Source: Symbiodinium natans | Taxonomy: Eukaryota; Sar; Dinophyceae; Suessiales; Symbiodiniaceae | Assembly (NCBI GenBank): GCA_905221605.1 | Contig: CAJNDS010002650.1 | Location: 62,001-126,000, forward strand | DNA length: 64,000 nucleotides | Reading direction: 5' to 3' | In this document: piece by piece, positions 26,111-40,100 of the stretch | How positions within the stretch are numbered: position 1 is the stretch's first letter | How the letters are laid out: every line of letters starts with the position of its first letter | Program-made: the position numbers and the translations under genes | The notes under the pieces: generated by a model | Database searches by the model: none | What the model saw: only the letters and a program-made list of their open reading frames with translations | What the model was told of the DNA's origin: nothing

Positions 26111-28225
26111 CCAGCGTGAGTGCTCTTGGCATGTGCCAGTTTGAACGAGTTTGACATGCGCCTCGGCCTCGCTCAGCGGTAAGGAAGGCTGACATCCAGT
26201 CTCACACACCGTGTGGCCGTTTTGCATGGCACGTTGCCTGTCGCTTCTCGAGTTCACATGTCTTGCAAAGATGTTGATCTAGGTGGCTTTGCTTGGATTT
26301 GCTTAGCTTACAACTTGCACTCCGCAACACCTTCGTTACTAGCCATGGCAAGCCCCTCCCCTGATCATGGCTGGTCATGGCAGCCACTGCTGCACGAGAT
26401 TCTGTTCCTACTTCGTTGTGATTTTCCCAGCCCTCGCGAAGTGGTCAGAAACTAAAGAACCTTTATAAAAAAGAGCAAGTATCAATACAACTTCACACCT
26501 TGGTGAATTCTCTGAATCATCCCTAGACCACGTATGAAATCGTTCTATGAGAACTACTTCCATACCAAAAAGACATGTTAACTCCTGCAAAGCTGAACAG
26601 TAAGATCAGAGAATAATGACCAAGAGCTACGAGTACGAAACCGAGCTGTAGCTTCTGAATGTTCAGACGATACCGCAGGACAAACTGGCCGGCTTGGCAG
26701 CCTCCGACTTCGAGATGCCTTATACATTAGGCCGCCATAGCCGCCATAGCCACCATAGCCCTACTCTCAAGCCCTGCTTCCGAAAGTACGAGGGCAGCGC
26801 CGAGGCTTCTTTCTTTTAAGCTTCCCAATCCCTCCCACTGTCAATCTATGTCTCCACGAGCCTTCTGAGTTTTCCAGTGAAAGCCCTTCGGGCCTTAAGG
26901 GCCACTGACGAAATTTGCACCAGCCAGACCTGGTCACCGTGGTACCGTGGAGCCAGACCAGCGGTGTCTTGCTAAGGTCGCAGCATGGACCCCATGATGG
27001 GGCAAGTCCCCCTCGGTGCAATGGGTCAGTGGGGAGGGAGGGATCAGGGTGGGGTAAGAAAGGATGTGGTGGGATGTGCTAGAAACCCGCGGCTTGAGGC
27101 CTCGGCGGATGCTTGCAGGCTGAGTGTCAGCACAGCAATAACCGGAACAAGATGGCAGGTTCCGAATATTTCAGGAAGTTCCAGCTTCAGCTTCAGCTGT
27201 CTAAGCCTCAGTCCGGCATTCTTTTGCGAGCTTCATTCTCGCATAGTGCTTGGTGAGTCAAGGTCCCACCTCGGCAGCTCGTTCCATACTTTCTCTGATG
27301 AAGCTAGCTTCCAAGCTTCAAGTTGCTATAGAAAAGCCGGACTCCAGCAGCTGGATGCTTTCATTTAGCAACATCCTATACTAATTGCAGTACCGACTGT
27401 GATATGACGGCCCGCAAGGTCTGATGCAATCTGAGATCATCGGTGCACATGAGCACATGGCCGTAACATGGTTCACAAGAAGTGAACCATCAAGGAAATG
27501 CAGCCATGCTGCACATGCAGCGTTGTTTCCATCAGAAGACATAAGTGCCACAATGATCTTGTTTCATGGAGTTCTAGAAGCAAGAGACCTAACCCAGAGT
27601 CGAGGACGGTTGATGTTCTGGAGGTCTCTCGTGCTGGCATGTGTGGCACCCTTGATAATGTTTCCTGCCACTCCCACCGCGTGGAGTGTGTTCGGGCAGA
27701 ATGCCATGATCTTGTTTGTGACATTCCGACGAAGAATCCAAATATCTTGTGCCTGCCAGTGTCTCGCTGACCGCATGCGAAAGCAACGTGTTCCCACCGA
27801 CTCTTGCCGAAGCAGATGTTGCCGTCGCTTTGCCAAGGGTGTTCAAGGACCAAGTGCTAGATACGGTGGTCTCACATTTCCCAAGAGGCTTGGTGTTGTT
27901 TTGCTTTGGGCCCGTGTGTTCTGGGACCTCGTCCCCGTTGAGCAGGGAATGGAGGCCGACTCGCAAGAAGCGTGTGGCCCTCGACAATGTCACACCACTG
28001 GAGTTCTCTTATGACGCCTTTTCTTTGCAACATGTTGAATTTTGAACCTGGGCTCAGGCTCCGACCTTTCATCGAAGCTGAAAGGGAGTTTGTACAGCTG
28101 CAGGCTGTCTTTACTATAATCCATTGCCACAGTTCAGCCTTCAACTCCCATCAGCTGAAATCTTTCTCCTGGCACAACCTTTTCGCCCGCACTTCTCAGC
28201 GACCATTACTTGCTGACATGTGCCC
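26111..28225. other. No gene recognised between phosphatase and TPR genes
   Basis: There is no confident exon. A short triplicate of CCGCCATAG occurs near 26731-26759. Open frames on both strands around 27424-28014 overlap each other without conserved content. Early exons of the TPR gene to the right may lie here. Confidence 0.35.
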
Positions 28226-31015
28226 ATGCTTCAGGCTTTCCTCCGGACTTGTTCCAAAGCAGATTCATCTGGATTGGACAGGCTGCGGGTGATCACGACG
28301 GCGCTGTGAGGTGTCTAGAAGCCGTACTGCGGGCAGAGCAGGCTTGAATCTCGCACACTTCTGCTCGCTTGGGCTTGAGGGCTTTCCACATGCTTGTGGC
28401 ACCTGTGGCATCTGCTCAGGCAACGGTACAGCAGATGCCTGACACCATGCTCTCGACTCTCTTTGAGCGCCTGGCTATAGGCTTGTTTCTTCTTTCGCGT
28501 CACGTTTCGTGCGCAGTGAAATCGGAAGCGCTGCTACCGTGAGATGCCTTTGTTCACTGGCCAGGGCGTGTGCCTGTGTCCAGGCTACAACACCCTCGGC
28601 ATGAAGCATTTGAAGGTCCGCTCGCTGGAGTTGCTGCCTTTTTTGGTACTACGTGCTTGGGCCATCACAGAGTCCTGGGCAACACCCAACGGCTGCGACT
28701 TCTCATCACTCTCTCAGAAATTGAGCTCAGCCCTTGAGAGACTTTTGACGGAGACTGTGTTACAGTTTCATGCTCTGGGCTTTGATAGGACGTTCTTGCG
28801 ATCACACGATTTATGGCAACCGCTGTGTGTGATCACACCAGCCTCCCAGTCTGAACGAAAAGTTCCACAGTGCCTCCGGAGTGCTGAGAGAAAGTTTGCG
28901 GCTTGCCGCCTTCGCGCTTCACACCGATGTGAGATCAAGTCTGCAGAGTCTCGACGAGGACAACAACACGGAGGTTTCCTGCAAGTTCTTCGAGAAAGCA
29001 GAAGCGCTTACAGACCCTGCGAATCTGCCAGTACCTCAGACGCAAGATTTCGATTCTCTTGGTGCTTTGCGTGTAGCTGAGGCACATGAATGCTGAGTCT
29101 CGTCTCGTCTTGAGAGCAGTGCGCCAGCTCGGGCAGTCCAGAACATAGCAGCAGGCAACATACTTGTTTCCAGGTGACCTACAACAACATGGGCTGCTTC
29201 TACAAGAGCTTCGGAAAGTTTCTTGCTCGGTGCATGCCTGTCATGTCGACATGTCTACATGTTTCCGTTGATTTGACTCGCCTGTGCTGGTATTCTCAAA
29301 GGCTGCATACAGCTCTGCAGTACTTGAAGAAAGCTCAGAGAATTGAGGAGCAGTGGGCCACTCAGAAGGTTCTTTGCTGTTAAGCTGCCTTGTAGAACTT
29401 CAACGCGTTTGGAAGGTCACGGGGGAGATGCCAAAATCCGGCAGGCCGAATGTGCAGCGAACGTTTGCAGTACTTAGACCACCGATTGTCTGCGTTCGCG
29501 TGAGCCCGAATTGTTGCGTTTGTCAAATGGCTAACTTTTTCTTTACATCGAAGACTCTGTCGCACTTGTGCAAATTGCTCGATAGTCGCAAGAGAGAGGT
29601 ACACACTTGAATCTCTGTGCGCTCTTGTCCCAGATGGGCAAGCACCAAGAGGCAGATCTACAAACTGTGAGTAAATGTCGACTCGCACTCCTTTGAGATT
29701 GATTTTGTTAGCGATGAAAGCGCTCTGAGTGCGTTCTGAGTGCCCCCTGAGCGCAGAGAGGCGCTGCAGCATGCAGACAAAGCTCTGAAGAAGCTGGAGG
29801 CAAAAGGGCACGGAAGCTTGGGTTTGATTTCATTCGGTATGTTTGTACGGTTGCCAGGCGGCTCAGAAGCAGAGCGGACCTTAGAGGGCATGCTCATGTT
29901 GCTTGGATTCACGAGCTGTGCGGCTTGTCCAGACGGGCTGTCAACACCTTCCTTTGAGGCCTCGTGCCCACAGCAATCTCAAGGCCAACAACTAAATCAG
30001 AAGGGTTCCTGGGGGGGGCGGGGGGGTACTAAGCTGCGCAAGCGCGCGACAGGGTGCGTGCCCCGAATCATATCATATCTTCCTCACTTCTTCCTAACGT
30101 CCTGGGCCAGTGTAGTCGCAAGGATGTTCCGCTTTTACTCGGGTGTTGGCTCGGTTGATGGGAATCGCCTGTTACTTGGATCTTCCGTGGCATGGGGACG
30201 CACGGTCTATTGGCCAAGCCACAAGGCCCATTTGCGGGCCTGTCCGTTTTGCAGCGAAAAGACAGTGTCCGCTGGGTAGTGGCATGCTCGTGTTTATGCA
30301 TTCGTCTCCATGTGGCCCGACACGCTTTGAGAACCGTGGCGACCACGAGCATGCCACGAGCACACGGGGGATGCTGGAGAGAGACAGTTGGAGAAATGTA
30401 TCTGCATCCGTATATGTTTGGGTTTATGTATATGTATGTGTATATGCGCGGAGATCCATCCAGGGCTGTTTGGACGGGACCTGTAACAAGAAGACTCAGT
30501 TGACAAAATTGGAAATCCAAAGGGAGACCCATATCGGGAGGTGCCCTACAAATTTGTAGGGAATTCCTAGCGATTGCCGCTTAAACTGGAGTCACAACTT
30601 CCCTGTCCCCAATACGACGAACAGCAAGCACCCACAATGGCCGAAACGAACTCATGAAAATGCAGGGCTGCTTGAAAACGCATTGGAAGTTTCGACCGAT
30701 TGGGAAGACGTTGCCCTCGTCCAAGGTCCCCGCCGCCGGAGGGTGGCAGTCCGCCCTCCCAGGACCTTGATGCTGCAGCTCTTTGCACTTGCCCGCAGAC
30801 GAGGTCTTCCGCCAGTTGCCGGGAGCACAAATAGCGAGAGCTTGATTTGCGTGAGCCTGAGAAGCTTCCGTCGAATGCTGCCATGTTGCTATGCTTCTGC
30901 CACGTTACAAAGAGAGACTTTTGAGGTGTCGCCTATTTCAACATGGGTGCAGAGTACGAGCATTTAAAGAAGCCTGCGGAAGCGCTCTGGCACTACCAGA
31001 GAGTCACGTCCTGAA
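28226..31015 (+). CDS. Tetratricopeptide-repeat protein, multi-exon, partial model
   Basis: Helical-repeat exons lie in order on the plus strand: FIWIGQAAGDHDGAVRCLEA then VLRAEQA (about 28265-28345), FEKAEALTDPANLPVPQTQD (about 28998), VTYNNMGCFYKSFGK (29172), LHTALQYLKKAQRIEEQWA (29302), NLCALLSQMGKHQE (about 29610), ALQHADKALKKLE (29763), NAAMLLCFCH (about 30874) and VAYFNMGAEYEHLKKPAEAL with WHYQR (about 30927). Spacing and phrases such as NNMGCFYKSFGK and ALQYLKKA are TPR helix pairs. TPR proteins are scaffolds, so the partner is unknown. Intron ends were not all fixed. The true start and stop lie outside what I can define. Confidence 0.65.
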
Positions 31016-34000
31016 CAAGGGAAGACGCTGTATTCATGACCCTTGCTGTACTTGGTTTTTGCTTATCAGTCTGCCTGAGAGTTCCTGTCACGCAGAAAGG
31101 CTGAAGATTGTACGGTTTCTATGACAAGACCCTTCATTCACTCGTGGTAATATCGCGTGAAGAGAGAGAGTGAGTCACTCAACAGTGGGCTTAGAAGAAG
31201 TGAACGGAGTGAGCGAACTTATGAAACCCATTTGAATGACACAACGAGTGATATAACCTTCCTTGGGCGCTCTCTTCACGGTCGCTGCTATCAGTACTGC
31301 GTTCACCTGTAACATTCGTTCGCACGCTTACTTGAGATATTATTGGAGCCTGTGGTGGCAGCAGCAGGCGGTGTGCCAACCGGAAGCCACCGCAGTGAAA
31401 TCGTAGCACACTACCAGAAGATGTGCAAATGTAGGGTTCAGAGCAACAGATTCAGCATCTGCAGAATTGTTGGGTCTTGGACTCCGGGTTGTTTTTTTCG
31501 ACATCCTCAGTGTCAACTGCAGACCTGACAGGGCTCACAGCATGAGAGCTGGATTCCGAATTTCGGGAGCCGTGGGGTCTTCCGTCTGGGAACCATGTTG
31601 TTTGAACCTGTCAACGATTCTTGCGATGGGCAAGTTTTCCTAGCAGCAGGCAGACGCATCTCCGGCGCATCTCCTAAAGGACAGTAGCCCAGGAAAGTCG
31701 GTGCTTCTTTCATCCGATACTGTCCCATCGTCACCTTATTCGCTGACGACCCATCAAACTGCTTTCCCAAAGCAACAACTCTAACACTCAAGCTCCAGTG
31801 TTCAACTCAACTGGCAGATCCATCATCTGGGTCTGGCCGAAAAGAATCAAGTCATTCTTCCCAAGTGGTGGAGGCAGGGCCGTCATCCGCCTTTTGGTGG
31901 GCTTCTGTCCAGGCATCCGCCCAGAGCGCTACTCCTCCTGGTGGGCTTTGTTTGACATGCTCAGCGATCTGGGTACCTGATGCTTTAGCCAAGGCTGAGG
32001 AGCCTGATCTGCCGTGCTCAACAACCAAGTCCCCACACATCAACGCAGTGCCGAGCGGAGCGAGCCATTACCACAAGAATCCGAAAAGGAATCAAGGATT
32101 GAAATTTGAGTCAGATGGCGACTCATTCCAGGAGAGATCCCAGCATTGTTTTCGTCGTTTCTGCTCTTGGCAGAAGACAAGGTGCATTCAACGCAGGGCG
32201 CAGAACAGCATCAGGAACGCGACCAAATTGCATGTTGCAGTGCTTTGCTTGTAGCATCCTTTTGCAACCAAAGCATAGGATTGTCAACCGCACCGACCAG
32301 ACCGTGTGACGCAGCAGGTTTGGCATAAGTTACATCTTCCCCCCTCCAGCGGTCCAGCGAGGCGCTGACGTCATCAACGTCTTTCCAGTTCTTATGCTGA
32401 TGCTGACGCTACCCATAGGTCGAGTGATAAGGCACCAAACCGCACCACTCTTTGATGCCATCGCTTCACCAGCCCTGGCGGCAGCTCCGGCATCATGTTG
32501 TTGACTTGAAGAAGGCACAGTTTCGGAGCTCCAAGCTCCGTCAATTCGAAACGACAAGCTCATAGTTTGGCATGCAGACCATGTGCCTTCACACCTGCCG
32601 TTTGAACTTCCTGCCACGCAAGCGAACGACCTGGCCAGTAGGAAGCTTGAGGCTCAACATGAGGCTTGGGCCTTACGGCCTGCGAGGCCCTGCTGGGAGG
32701 TTCACAAGACTCTTTCTTTACTTTTGCGCCTGCCCGAGCTTTCTCAGCCATGTTTGGGTCCCTAAAAAGGCCACAGCATTGCTTGCAGGGTTTACCCTGC
32801 GCCTTGGCGATTAGGGCCCCCTTGGGCCCTTGGATTTCCTGGGGTGCTCTCGCACGTCTTTTGCAGGCTTAGGAGGCTTCAAGCTTCCATCCCTGGCCTT
32901 CCGCCTTTGTTCAACCCCGTCAATGAGGCCGTCCGGATTGAAATGGGCTCTTTCGACAAGGCCAAAACGTGCACCACCAATCTTTCCCCATGTCATGAAA
33001 ATACGTGTAGCTTTGCGAGTACAAAAAGCTTCGCAAAGCAAATCTTCCCCATTTCCAAAACGGGACGCAAAGCGAAGCTACGCAGGCGATCTGACATCCT
33101 TTAGAAAGGGGACTTGATTTGTGGCATAGGTATAAACGAAACACTTGCGGGCACGGGCGTGGGCCTGCATGCAACCGTGCCATTTGCAACGCTGGAAACC
33201 CCTCATGAGTTCTTGTGTCCTCTCCGCTGGCTGTTTGACTGTTCTTGGGTTAGCACAAAATATTACCACCGTAATGTAGGTTTGGTCCAGGTTAGTTTTT
33301 TCTCGCAAGCTTGGCGGCGAGTTTGGCTCCTTCGGCACGTGACCTTGCAGACAAAGAGGGTGAAGCGCTACAATGCTTCACCGGCTTCACCTGCCAGAGC
33401 CCGCATGGTTCACTTTGCTGCAGACTGCAGGCCCACGACAGCTGTCTACAAGAACTTGGCGAAGAGCTGGAAGCTTAGCTTCCGCAATTGCGCAAGAAAA
33501 GAAGAGTCAAAGAAGTGAAGAAGGCGTCGAGGAGTTTTGAGTGTCTTTGAGAGTGCCTTTTGGCAGTCCCATGCGCTTAAGATTTGTCCAAGGCATCCCT
33601 TGAGTCAGCAAATCTCCGCGTGCGTGGAGCAATTGCAGGGACGGCCGCAGCCTCGCTTTCGCACTTTTCATGTTCAGCTCGGGATTTCGAAGCTTAGTGA
33701 ACGTTTATTTCAACTTTTACGGCAGCTTTGCAAGGAGGTGACATGATGCGAAGTTGAACGACCTAAGGCTTCATGAGTCGAAATAGCCTGGTGGGCTTAA
33801 GCATGTCTACGGTGGGCTTAGCGAAGGTTTGGATTCAAGGTTTCCGGGACACAATGCCCAACCGACCCATGTCTTGGAAAATTGTAGGCGCAAACGTGGT
33901 ACTCGTACTGTGACTGTTCATGTCTCTGGAGTATCTGTGGTGAGAGAAGCGGGCGGGACCACTAGGACGCGGGATTCTTGCGATGAGCCCCATCTCCGCA

Positions 34001-35968
34001 CTTTCGGTGCTTTTCGGTGGTGTCTGTGAATCGCTCTTGCGACAGCCAGGGCAAACTGTTCAGTCGGCATCGTCTCGTCGCAGAACAATGACTGACGAAA
34101 CACCGTGACCCAAAGCCCAGATGTTTCCAGCTTAGGCCTAAAAGGGGAGGTCCTTCCACTGGATTGTCATGCCAACATGCACGTGCCGATGCAGCTCGCA
34201 TGAGCTGCCGTGCCAAAGCCCGCACGCAAGCAGCACTTCCCATTCTCTTCCACTCACAATATGACCATGTTTGGCGCTTGTTGGGGCAGAGATGGAACTG
34301 GGAAGGTGTTGAGAATAAGCAAAGGCCAATGAAAAAGCGAAAGGAAGCCTTGAGGCAAAGGCAAAGATCGTCGGAAGGTGTGTTCCCATTGCTTGACGCT
34401 GGCTTTTAGAGGCTGGAACTGGGCTTCTGTATGCTTCTATCTTAGCAACCTAAATAGAGGGCCGCTACACCATCTCACGAACATCGAACAAGGTCGACAA
34501 CCTGAAGCGCCGAACTCAGACTTGGGAAGCATCTCGGTCTCTTGTGCCCCTTTCATTCGTTGTCAAACACAGGTACCGCTCGTACCAGCTGTCCACGGAA
34601 CAGGTAACTCCGGGTCGTCAAGATGGAGGCATCGACACTGAGCTAGTGCACCCCGTGATATGCCGATGTTCAATTGTAGCTGCTTGGTTCTTGCCACAAG
34701 AGCTAGCTCCTCCGGGCTTCGTGGCAACTGCTGTTGAGAAAACAACTTTGGTTTCATGTTGATTGCAATTCTACATAGGTGAACACGTAGGAAGTGGGCC
34801 GGCGACGTACGAGAGTTTGTACATTGCGACACGCCGGGGGTTCTGTCCTCCGACCTAAGAAGTCCAAGAGCCCTTCAATGATGCTGGCCACCCACTTCGC
34901 TAAGTGGCGATTATCCTTCCCCACAAGTGCTTTTTCATGTGCCACATGCCACATTGTGCCACCCACAAGTACAAATACTTGCTGTATTACCAGAATTCTC
35001 AAAGGAGCTACAGGCAAGATTTTGTGATCTGATGTCACCATGCCAGAAGGCAGGACCCATACTTTTACGACGTGAACGATCGTTAAACTTGAGAAGGGGC
35101 TGCGAAAGCTACTGGCGTGAGTGTTGCGTGAAGTGGCGTGAAGGAATTGTGGTCAGGATCGAGAGGACGGCTCGGGGCAGGGGCCATGTGGGCAATGCTA
35201 GAGGGCTCCGGATAACGAGGGGCATAGATGGGCTCTCTCGTCTCTTGACATTTCAAGGGCTACCCATAACCACCTCCCCTTCGACTGAGGGAACAACCTT
35301 TTTGTAGTCACCCTTCTTCACAACCTGTGTTTTCCCTAGCCTGACATTCGCACAGGGTTCATCTTTGCTTGTAGCTTTGCTCCAGGTCACACTTCCAAGA
35401 GTGCCAAATTGTCATGATCCCAGTGGGCTAACTAACTGCAGTTAACACGAACATCAACAGCGCTTCTGTACACCACCTAGACTGTCTTCATCCAGTGAGG
35501 TCACATTTGAGTGCTGCTTTGCAAGGATAGACAAGTTTCACCCCGCACGTGAAACCATGTGTTAGTCATTCGGATGTCTGCTGCAGCCACCGACGTTGCG
35601 AACATTGCGACACAAAATGCCGAGTACCCGCGCTCAGAGTTGCACTGCTGCACTTGCATTGAGCGTAGGTGTATGTCTAGTCATCTACATACACTTTCTG
35701 CGTATGTACCTGTGCTTTATGTCGTATATGTGCCGTGTATATGTATCAGTCGATGCCACATGCCCACCCTCCTGTCGGCATTTCTGTTGAGTGCGGGCCG
35801 TACCAGAAACAAACGATCCGAGTCCCGCGATTCGGAAACCCGAGTCAGAAATCGGGAAAAAATCGGGAAATGGACAGAGCAGAGTCAGAAGAACCAGGCC
35901 GAATATGACAACAGGCTGGTGCAGGGTTTTGAACCTGGGTTTTTAGCGTTCAGATTTGTTGAGGCTTC
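31016..35968. other. Mostly non-coding; a few exon-like stretches
   Basis: Two weak candidates stand out. Near 31865-32040 there is a Ser/Pro/Ala-rich open stretch. Near 32510-32760 there is an open stretch with NDKLIVWHADHVPSHLPFEL, LASRKLEAQHEAW and LSLLLRLPELSQP. Neither matches a family I know, and overlapping frames on the other strand are also open. Nothing clear was seen in 33100-35960. Confidence 0.3.
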
Positions 35969-37140
35969 AGGTTTTTAGGGTGTAATTTTCTGGTGCTTAG
36001 AGATGTTTGGGGTTTAGAGTTTTTAGGGTTCAGGGTTGATAGGGTTAGGTTGTCTAGGGGTCAGAGTGTTAATGTTTAGTGTGTGTTTTTCGGGTTTAGG
36101 GTGCTTTGGGTTTAGAGAATTTTTGCAGATAAATGTTTTGAGGCCTGAGGGTTTTCGGGATTTTGGGCTTCAGGGTTTTTAGGCTTTAGGTCTTTAGGGG
36201 TTGTAGCTTCTGGATAGGGTGTTTAGGGTTTTAAGGGTTTTTGCTGCTTTCAGGGTTTTTGGTTTTCAGTTCGGGGTCAGGCTTTTAAGGATTTATGTTT
36301 CTAGGGTTTAGGGTTTTCAGGGTCTAGGCGCGTAGGGTTTCATTTTTTGTGGGTTTAGAGTTTTTCGGGTTTAGATTTTTAGGGTTCAGGGTTTATAGGG
36401 TTAGGGTTATTTAGGGCTCAGAGTTCTGAAGGTTTAGTTTTTGTTTTCAGAGTTTGGGGTCTTGAGGGATTGGGTGTTGTGAGGGTTTAGAGTTTTTAGG
36501 GTTTAAATTTAGGGTTATAGGGTTAGGGTGTTTAGGGCTCAGAGTTGTTCAGGTTTTGTTTTTTTGGTTTAGGTTGCTTAGGGTTGAAAATTCTTGGAGA
36601 TTAAGGTTTTGAGGGTTTAGGGTTTTCAGGGTCTTGGGTTTTTTCAGGTCTAGTTTTTTTCAGGGTTGTGGATTTCATTGATTTTTGGATTTTCAGGGTT
36701 TTCGGCTTTTGTTTCTTCGGGTTAGCGTTTTCAGGGTTCATGCTTTATAGGGTTAGGGTTTTGAGGGTTTCGGTTTTTAGGGTTTAAAGATGTTTAGGGT
36801 GTCGGGTTTATAGGGTCAGGGCTGTTGGGCTCAGAGCTTTTAAGGTTTAGGGTTGTTTAGGGTTTAGGGTGTTTAGGGTTTAGAGTCTTGGAGAGTAAGG
36901 TTTTTGCGGGTTTAGGGTTTTCAGGGTTTGGATTTTTGGGGTTTAGGGTGTTTAGGGGTTGTTTGGAATTTTAGGGTTTTTATTGCTGTTTGGGGCTTTC
37001 GTTTTTTAGGTTTAGGGTTTTGAGTGTCGAGGGTTTCAGGGGTTAGTGTTAAGAGGTTATGGGTTTTTAGGGTTTGTAGGGCTTAGGGTTGTTTAGGATT
37101 TAAGGTTTTCAATGTTTAGAGTTTTGAGGATTTAGCGTTC
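35969..37140 (+). repeat. Interstitial telomere-like repeat, degenerate TTTAGGG
   Basis: Over roughly 1.17 kb the plus strand is dominated by TTTAGGG, GGGTTTAG, AGGGTT and close variants, with frequent base changes and short slips. TTTAGGG is the Arabidopsis-type telomere unit, also reported for dinoflagellates. The G-rich strand is the plus strand throughout, so the block has one orientation. Confidence 0.85.
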
Positions 37141-40100
37141 AGGGTCGGCCGTGTCGAAGCCTTCTAGATGCCAAGCTGAAAGCCTTAAATGTTAGGCCCG
37201 CCGGAAACCCTTTTTAAATGCCAAGCTGTGCCCGTTGGGTTCAGACAGAATTGTGTCAATTGTAGGTAATGAATTGGCCTTTTCGAGTGTGGACCTGGCT
37301 GCGGGACACGGGCTTGGTCCTTAATATGTGATACTCGAATGCTGTGCCACGTGGAGAGACAAGCTAATCCTGCAATGAAGAGGACAGCAGCATGCACACA
37401 CTGTGCAGATTTGAAAGCCTGGCTAGCTTTGATGGATGTGTGAGCTGTTCAACCGACATCAGTGGCAGATTGGTGCAGATTGAGTGTGCACAGCCGTCGA
37501 GCAGAAGCTACTTGTGGTTTGTGGCCGGGGTTCACAATCATCATGCCCTGTGGATGTCGTGCAGCAGCCATCGTTGGCTTCAGAACTCACACATGTCTCG
37601 GAGTAGCCCCACAAGCCAGTTAGCTTCCTCCAGCACCAACCACATGCCCAAAGTATTTGAAATAAAAGTGTGTGCTAGCAGGATGTATCTTCACATGCAA
37701 TTTCTTGCCACGTTTGTCGATTCACCATGCTGACCATGCATTTTTAGTGCTCAGCATCTTGGCATGCAACGAGTGAGACGTTTGTCAGTGTCAGCAAAGC
37801 TGCAAAAGCCAAAGTCGCACGTTTTGACGTCGTGCAAGGATCCAATGGAAGGCCCGAGTGCGGGCGGTGCCGGCCAAGGCAGGTCAAATTCCCAGGGGCT
37901 TGGCCCACCTCTGCGTCGCTCCTGCTCCTCTGCTGCTAGCGGCTTTGCTGTGTCTGTTCATGTCTGTTCGGACAAATATCCCCTATACATGCATATGTAT
38001 ATATATATATAAATATGTACATATATGTATATATACACATCATCTCTCTCTGTGTCTCTGTCCCTGTCTGTCTCTCCTTCCCTTTTCCTCCCTATCTCTG
38101 TCTCTTGCCGGACGATGACACATCTGCGGAGGGTTTCAGGAGGATCGCTCCACCTCCTTGTTGCTGTTGAGCTGCTGCAGGCATGCCCTGTGCTTCCATG
38201 GCGTCAGGAGGCAGGGCCGCAGCATGCCGCAGCCCAGCGTACACGAGTCGTTTGAGAAAGCAAGGTGATAGTCGGCTGCAAATCGAGCAACTCCTCCTGT
38301 AGTTGGACTAACGTTGGCCCGGCAGCAGCGACTGCCCTACGGGTCGGTGCGTTGATTACGAGAAGAATGAAATCAAGAGTTGCGGAAAGTCGGAAGCCAT
38401 CCCACAATGCAAAGCTCAGGCAGGAACAAGAAACGGACACACTTCGGTGCATTTGGGTGCAAGCCACATGCCACAGCCCTAAAGGCTCCAAGGTGCCCGC
38501 ACTGTGCGGCCCCAGTATCCCCATTTTGGAGAGGTTTGTCAGAAAAAATTCGGCTCTGAAAGTTTTTTCCGGCTCTTCACCGGTCCGAAGTATCGGCAAG
38601 TTCTCAAACAGGGGTATACAGTTGTACAGAACCCGGTGGCTGCACAGATTCCCTTCCGGTCCTCGTGAGACCGTTAACGCTCAAAGGCGAGCCCATAGGC
38701 AGGCGCGCCAGGCTACAAGTTGTAAGTTTCCGTTTCTTTTACGTAGTCGGTTCTCAAGTGGTTGCTTCGGAACTGTCCGCAAGGATGCATGCATAAAGGC
38801 CCCAGGCGGCCGAAACCAGGCCCAGAGAGAGCACCTCCATGGACATGCACAAACCCAGCTCTAAGGTCCTCTGTGCCATGCGACTTGAACCCTAAGAATG
38901 GACGCAATGGTGGCAAGCAGCTCTTAAAATGGAGCTGAGCTGGAACCGAGAGCCGAGAGCACTGCGAAAGCTGGAAGCTGCTGAACGAGTCACGAGAAAC
39001 CAGCAGCATTTGTTTGAACATTTGTTTGAACTTTGTCCTGATCCCGGATTTGGAGCCCTTTGGTATTGAGCAAACCGTTGCGAGATGTGATTAGAGCAAC
39101 AATTCCGTGATTGACGCTGCGCGTGCCGGCTGCCTGAGTCCAAGTTTCAAGGCTCAGTCTTCGAAACGCTTTTCACATGCCGTGAAAGTTGACAATGGAA
39201 TCAACAATGGCTCGAGCTGTGACTACAGCTAGGCCAGGTCAATCTTAATCTTAGAGGGATCCCTATTGACCTCGCCTCGTCCGGCTTCTTCGGCATTGCA
39301 GTAATGTGCGAAATGAACACTGAATTGGTAAGCATCCATAGAGTGGGCAACACAAGCCAGGCCAGCAAACCGTAGTAACTCTAGTATGCCTTTGAAAGCC
39401 TTTGACAGTGTGTTAGAAAGTGTTTTGAAAGCTGTCCGCGCAGGTATGGGGATGGGGCCCATGAGCATGCCAATGATGGGAATGGGAATGGGCGGAATGG
39501 GCATGCCAATGATGGGTGACTTTGCTGCAGTGTTGGCCGAGCAGGGGTGGCCAAATGCCAAAACTGCCAACACGGCACAGCCAGATTGTTCTCATCATAT
39601 GCAGAGATGTCCAAAGAGCTCAGGCATGCCCATGATGCCAAATCCCATGTGCCTCGCCAGCAGTCCATTCCTGCTGGAAGGTATCTTAAATGGTTGCAGC
39701 AGGTTGCAGTAGTGTCAGTAGTGGCAGTTCAAGGCCTTTCTGGCCCAACTCAGCCCATGCTTTTGTGGCGCTCAAGAATCTCAAGAAAGGATGATGATGA
39801 TGGCTGGTGCGATGGCGGCTGCACAGGGCTCGCCTACAAACAGATCCAGCTCTTCACCCCAGAGTCCCTAGCCACATGCATTAGGGGCTGTGACAGCACT
39901 GCTGCGTGAGCGCAGCGTGAGCGCAGCGTAAGCAAAGCGTATTCGCGGCGTAACTACAGCTTAAAGGCGGGGCGGGTTCCTTTCGTTTTCAGCGCCTCGA
40001 GCGCCCCAAGGATCCGAGCCAGAGCCTCCCAGCAAAAGAGAAGACAAGCCTTGGGATATGGACGCAGATGTCAGCCTCCTGATCGCACAGTCGCACTGTC

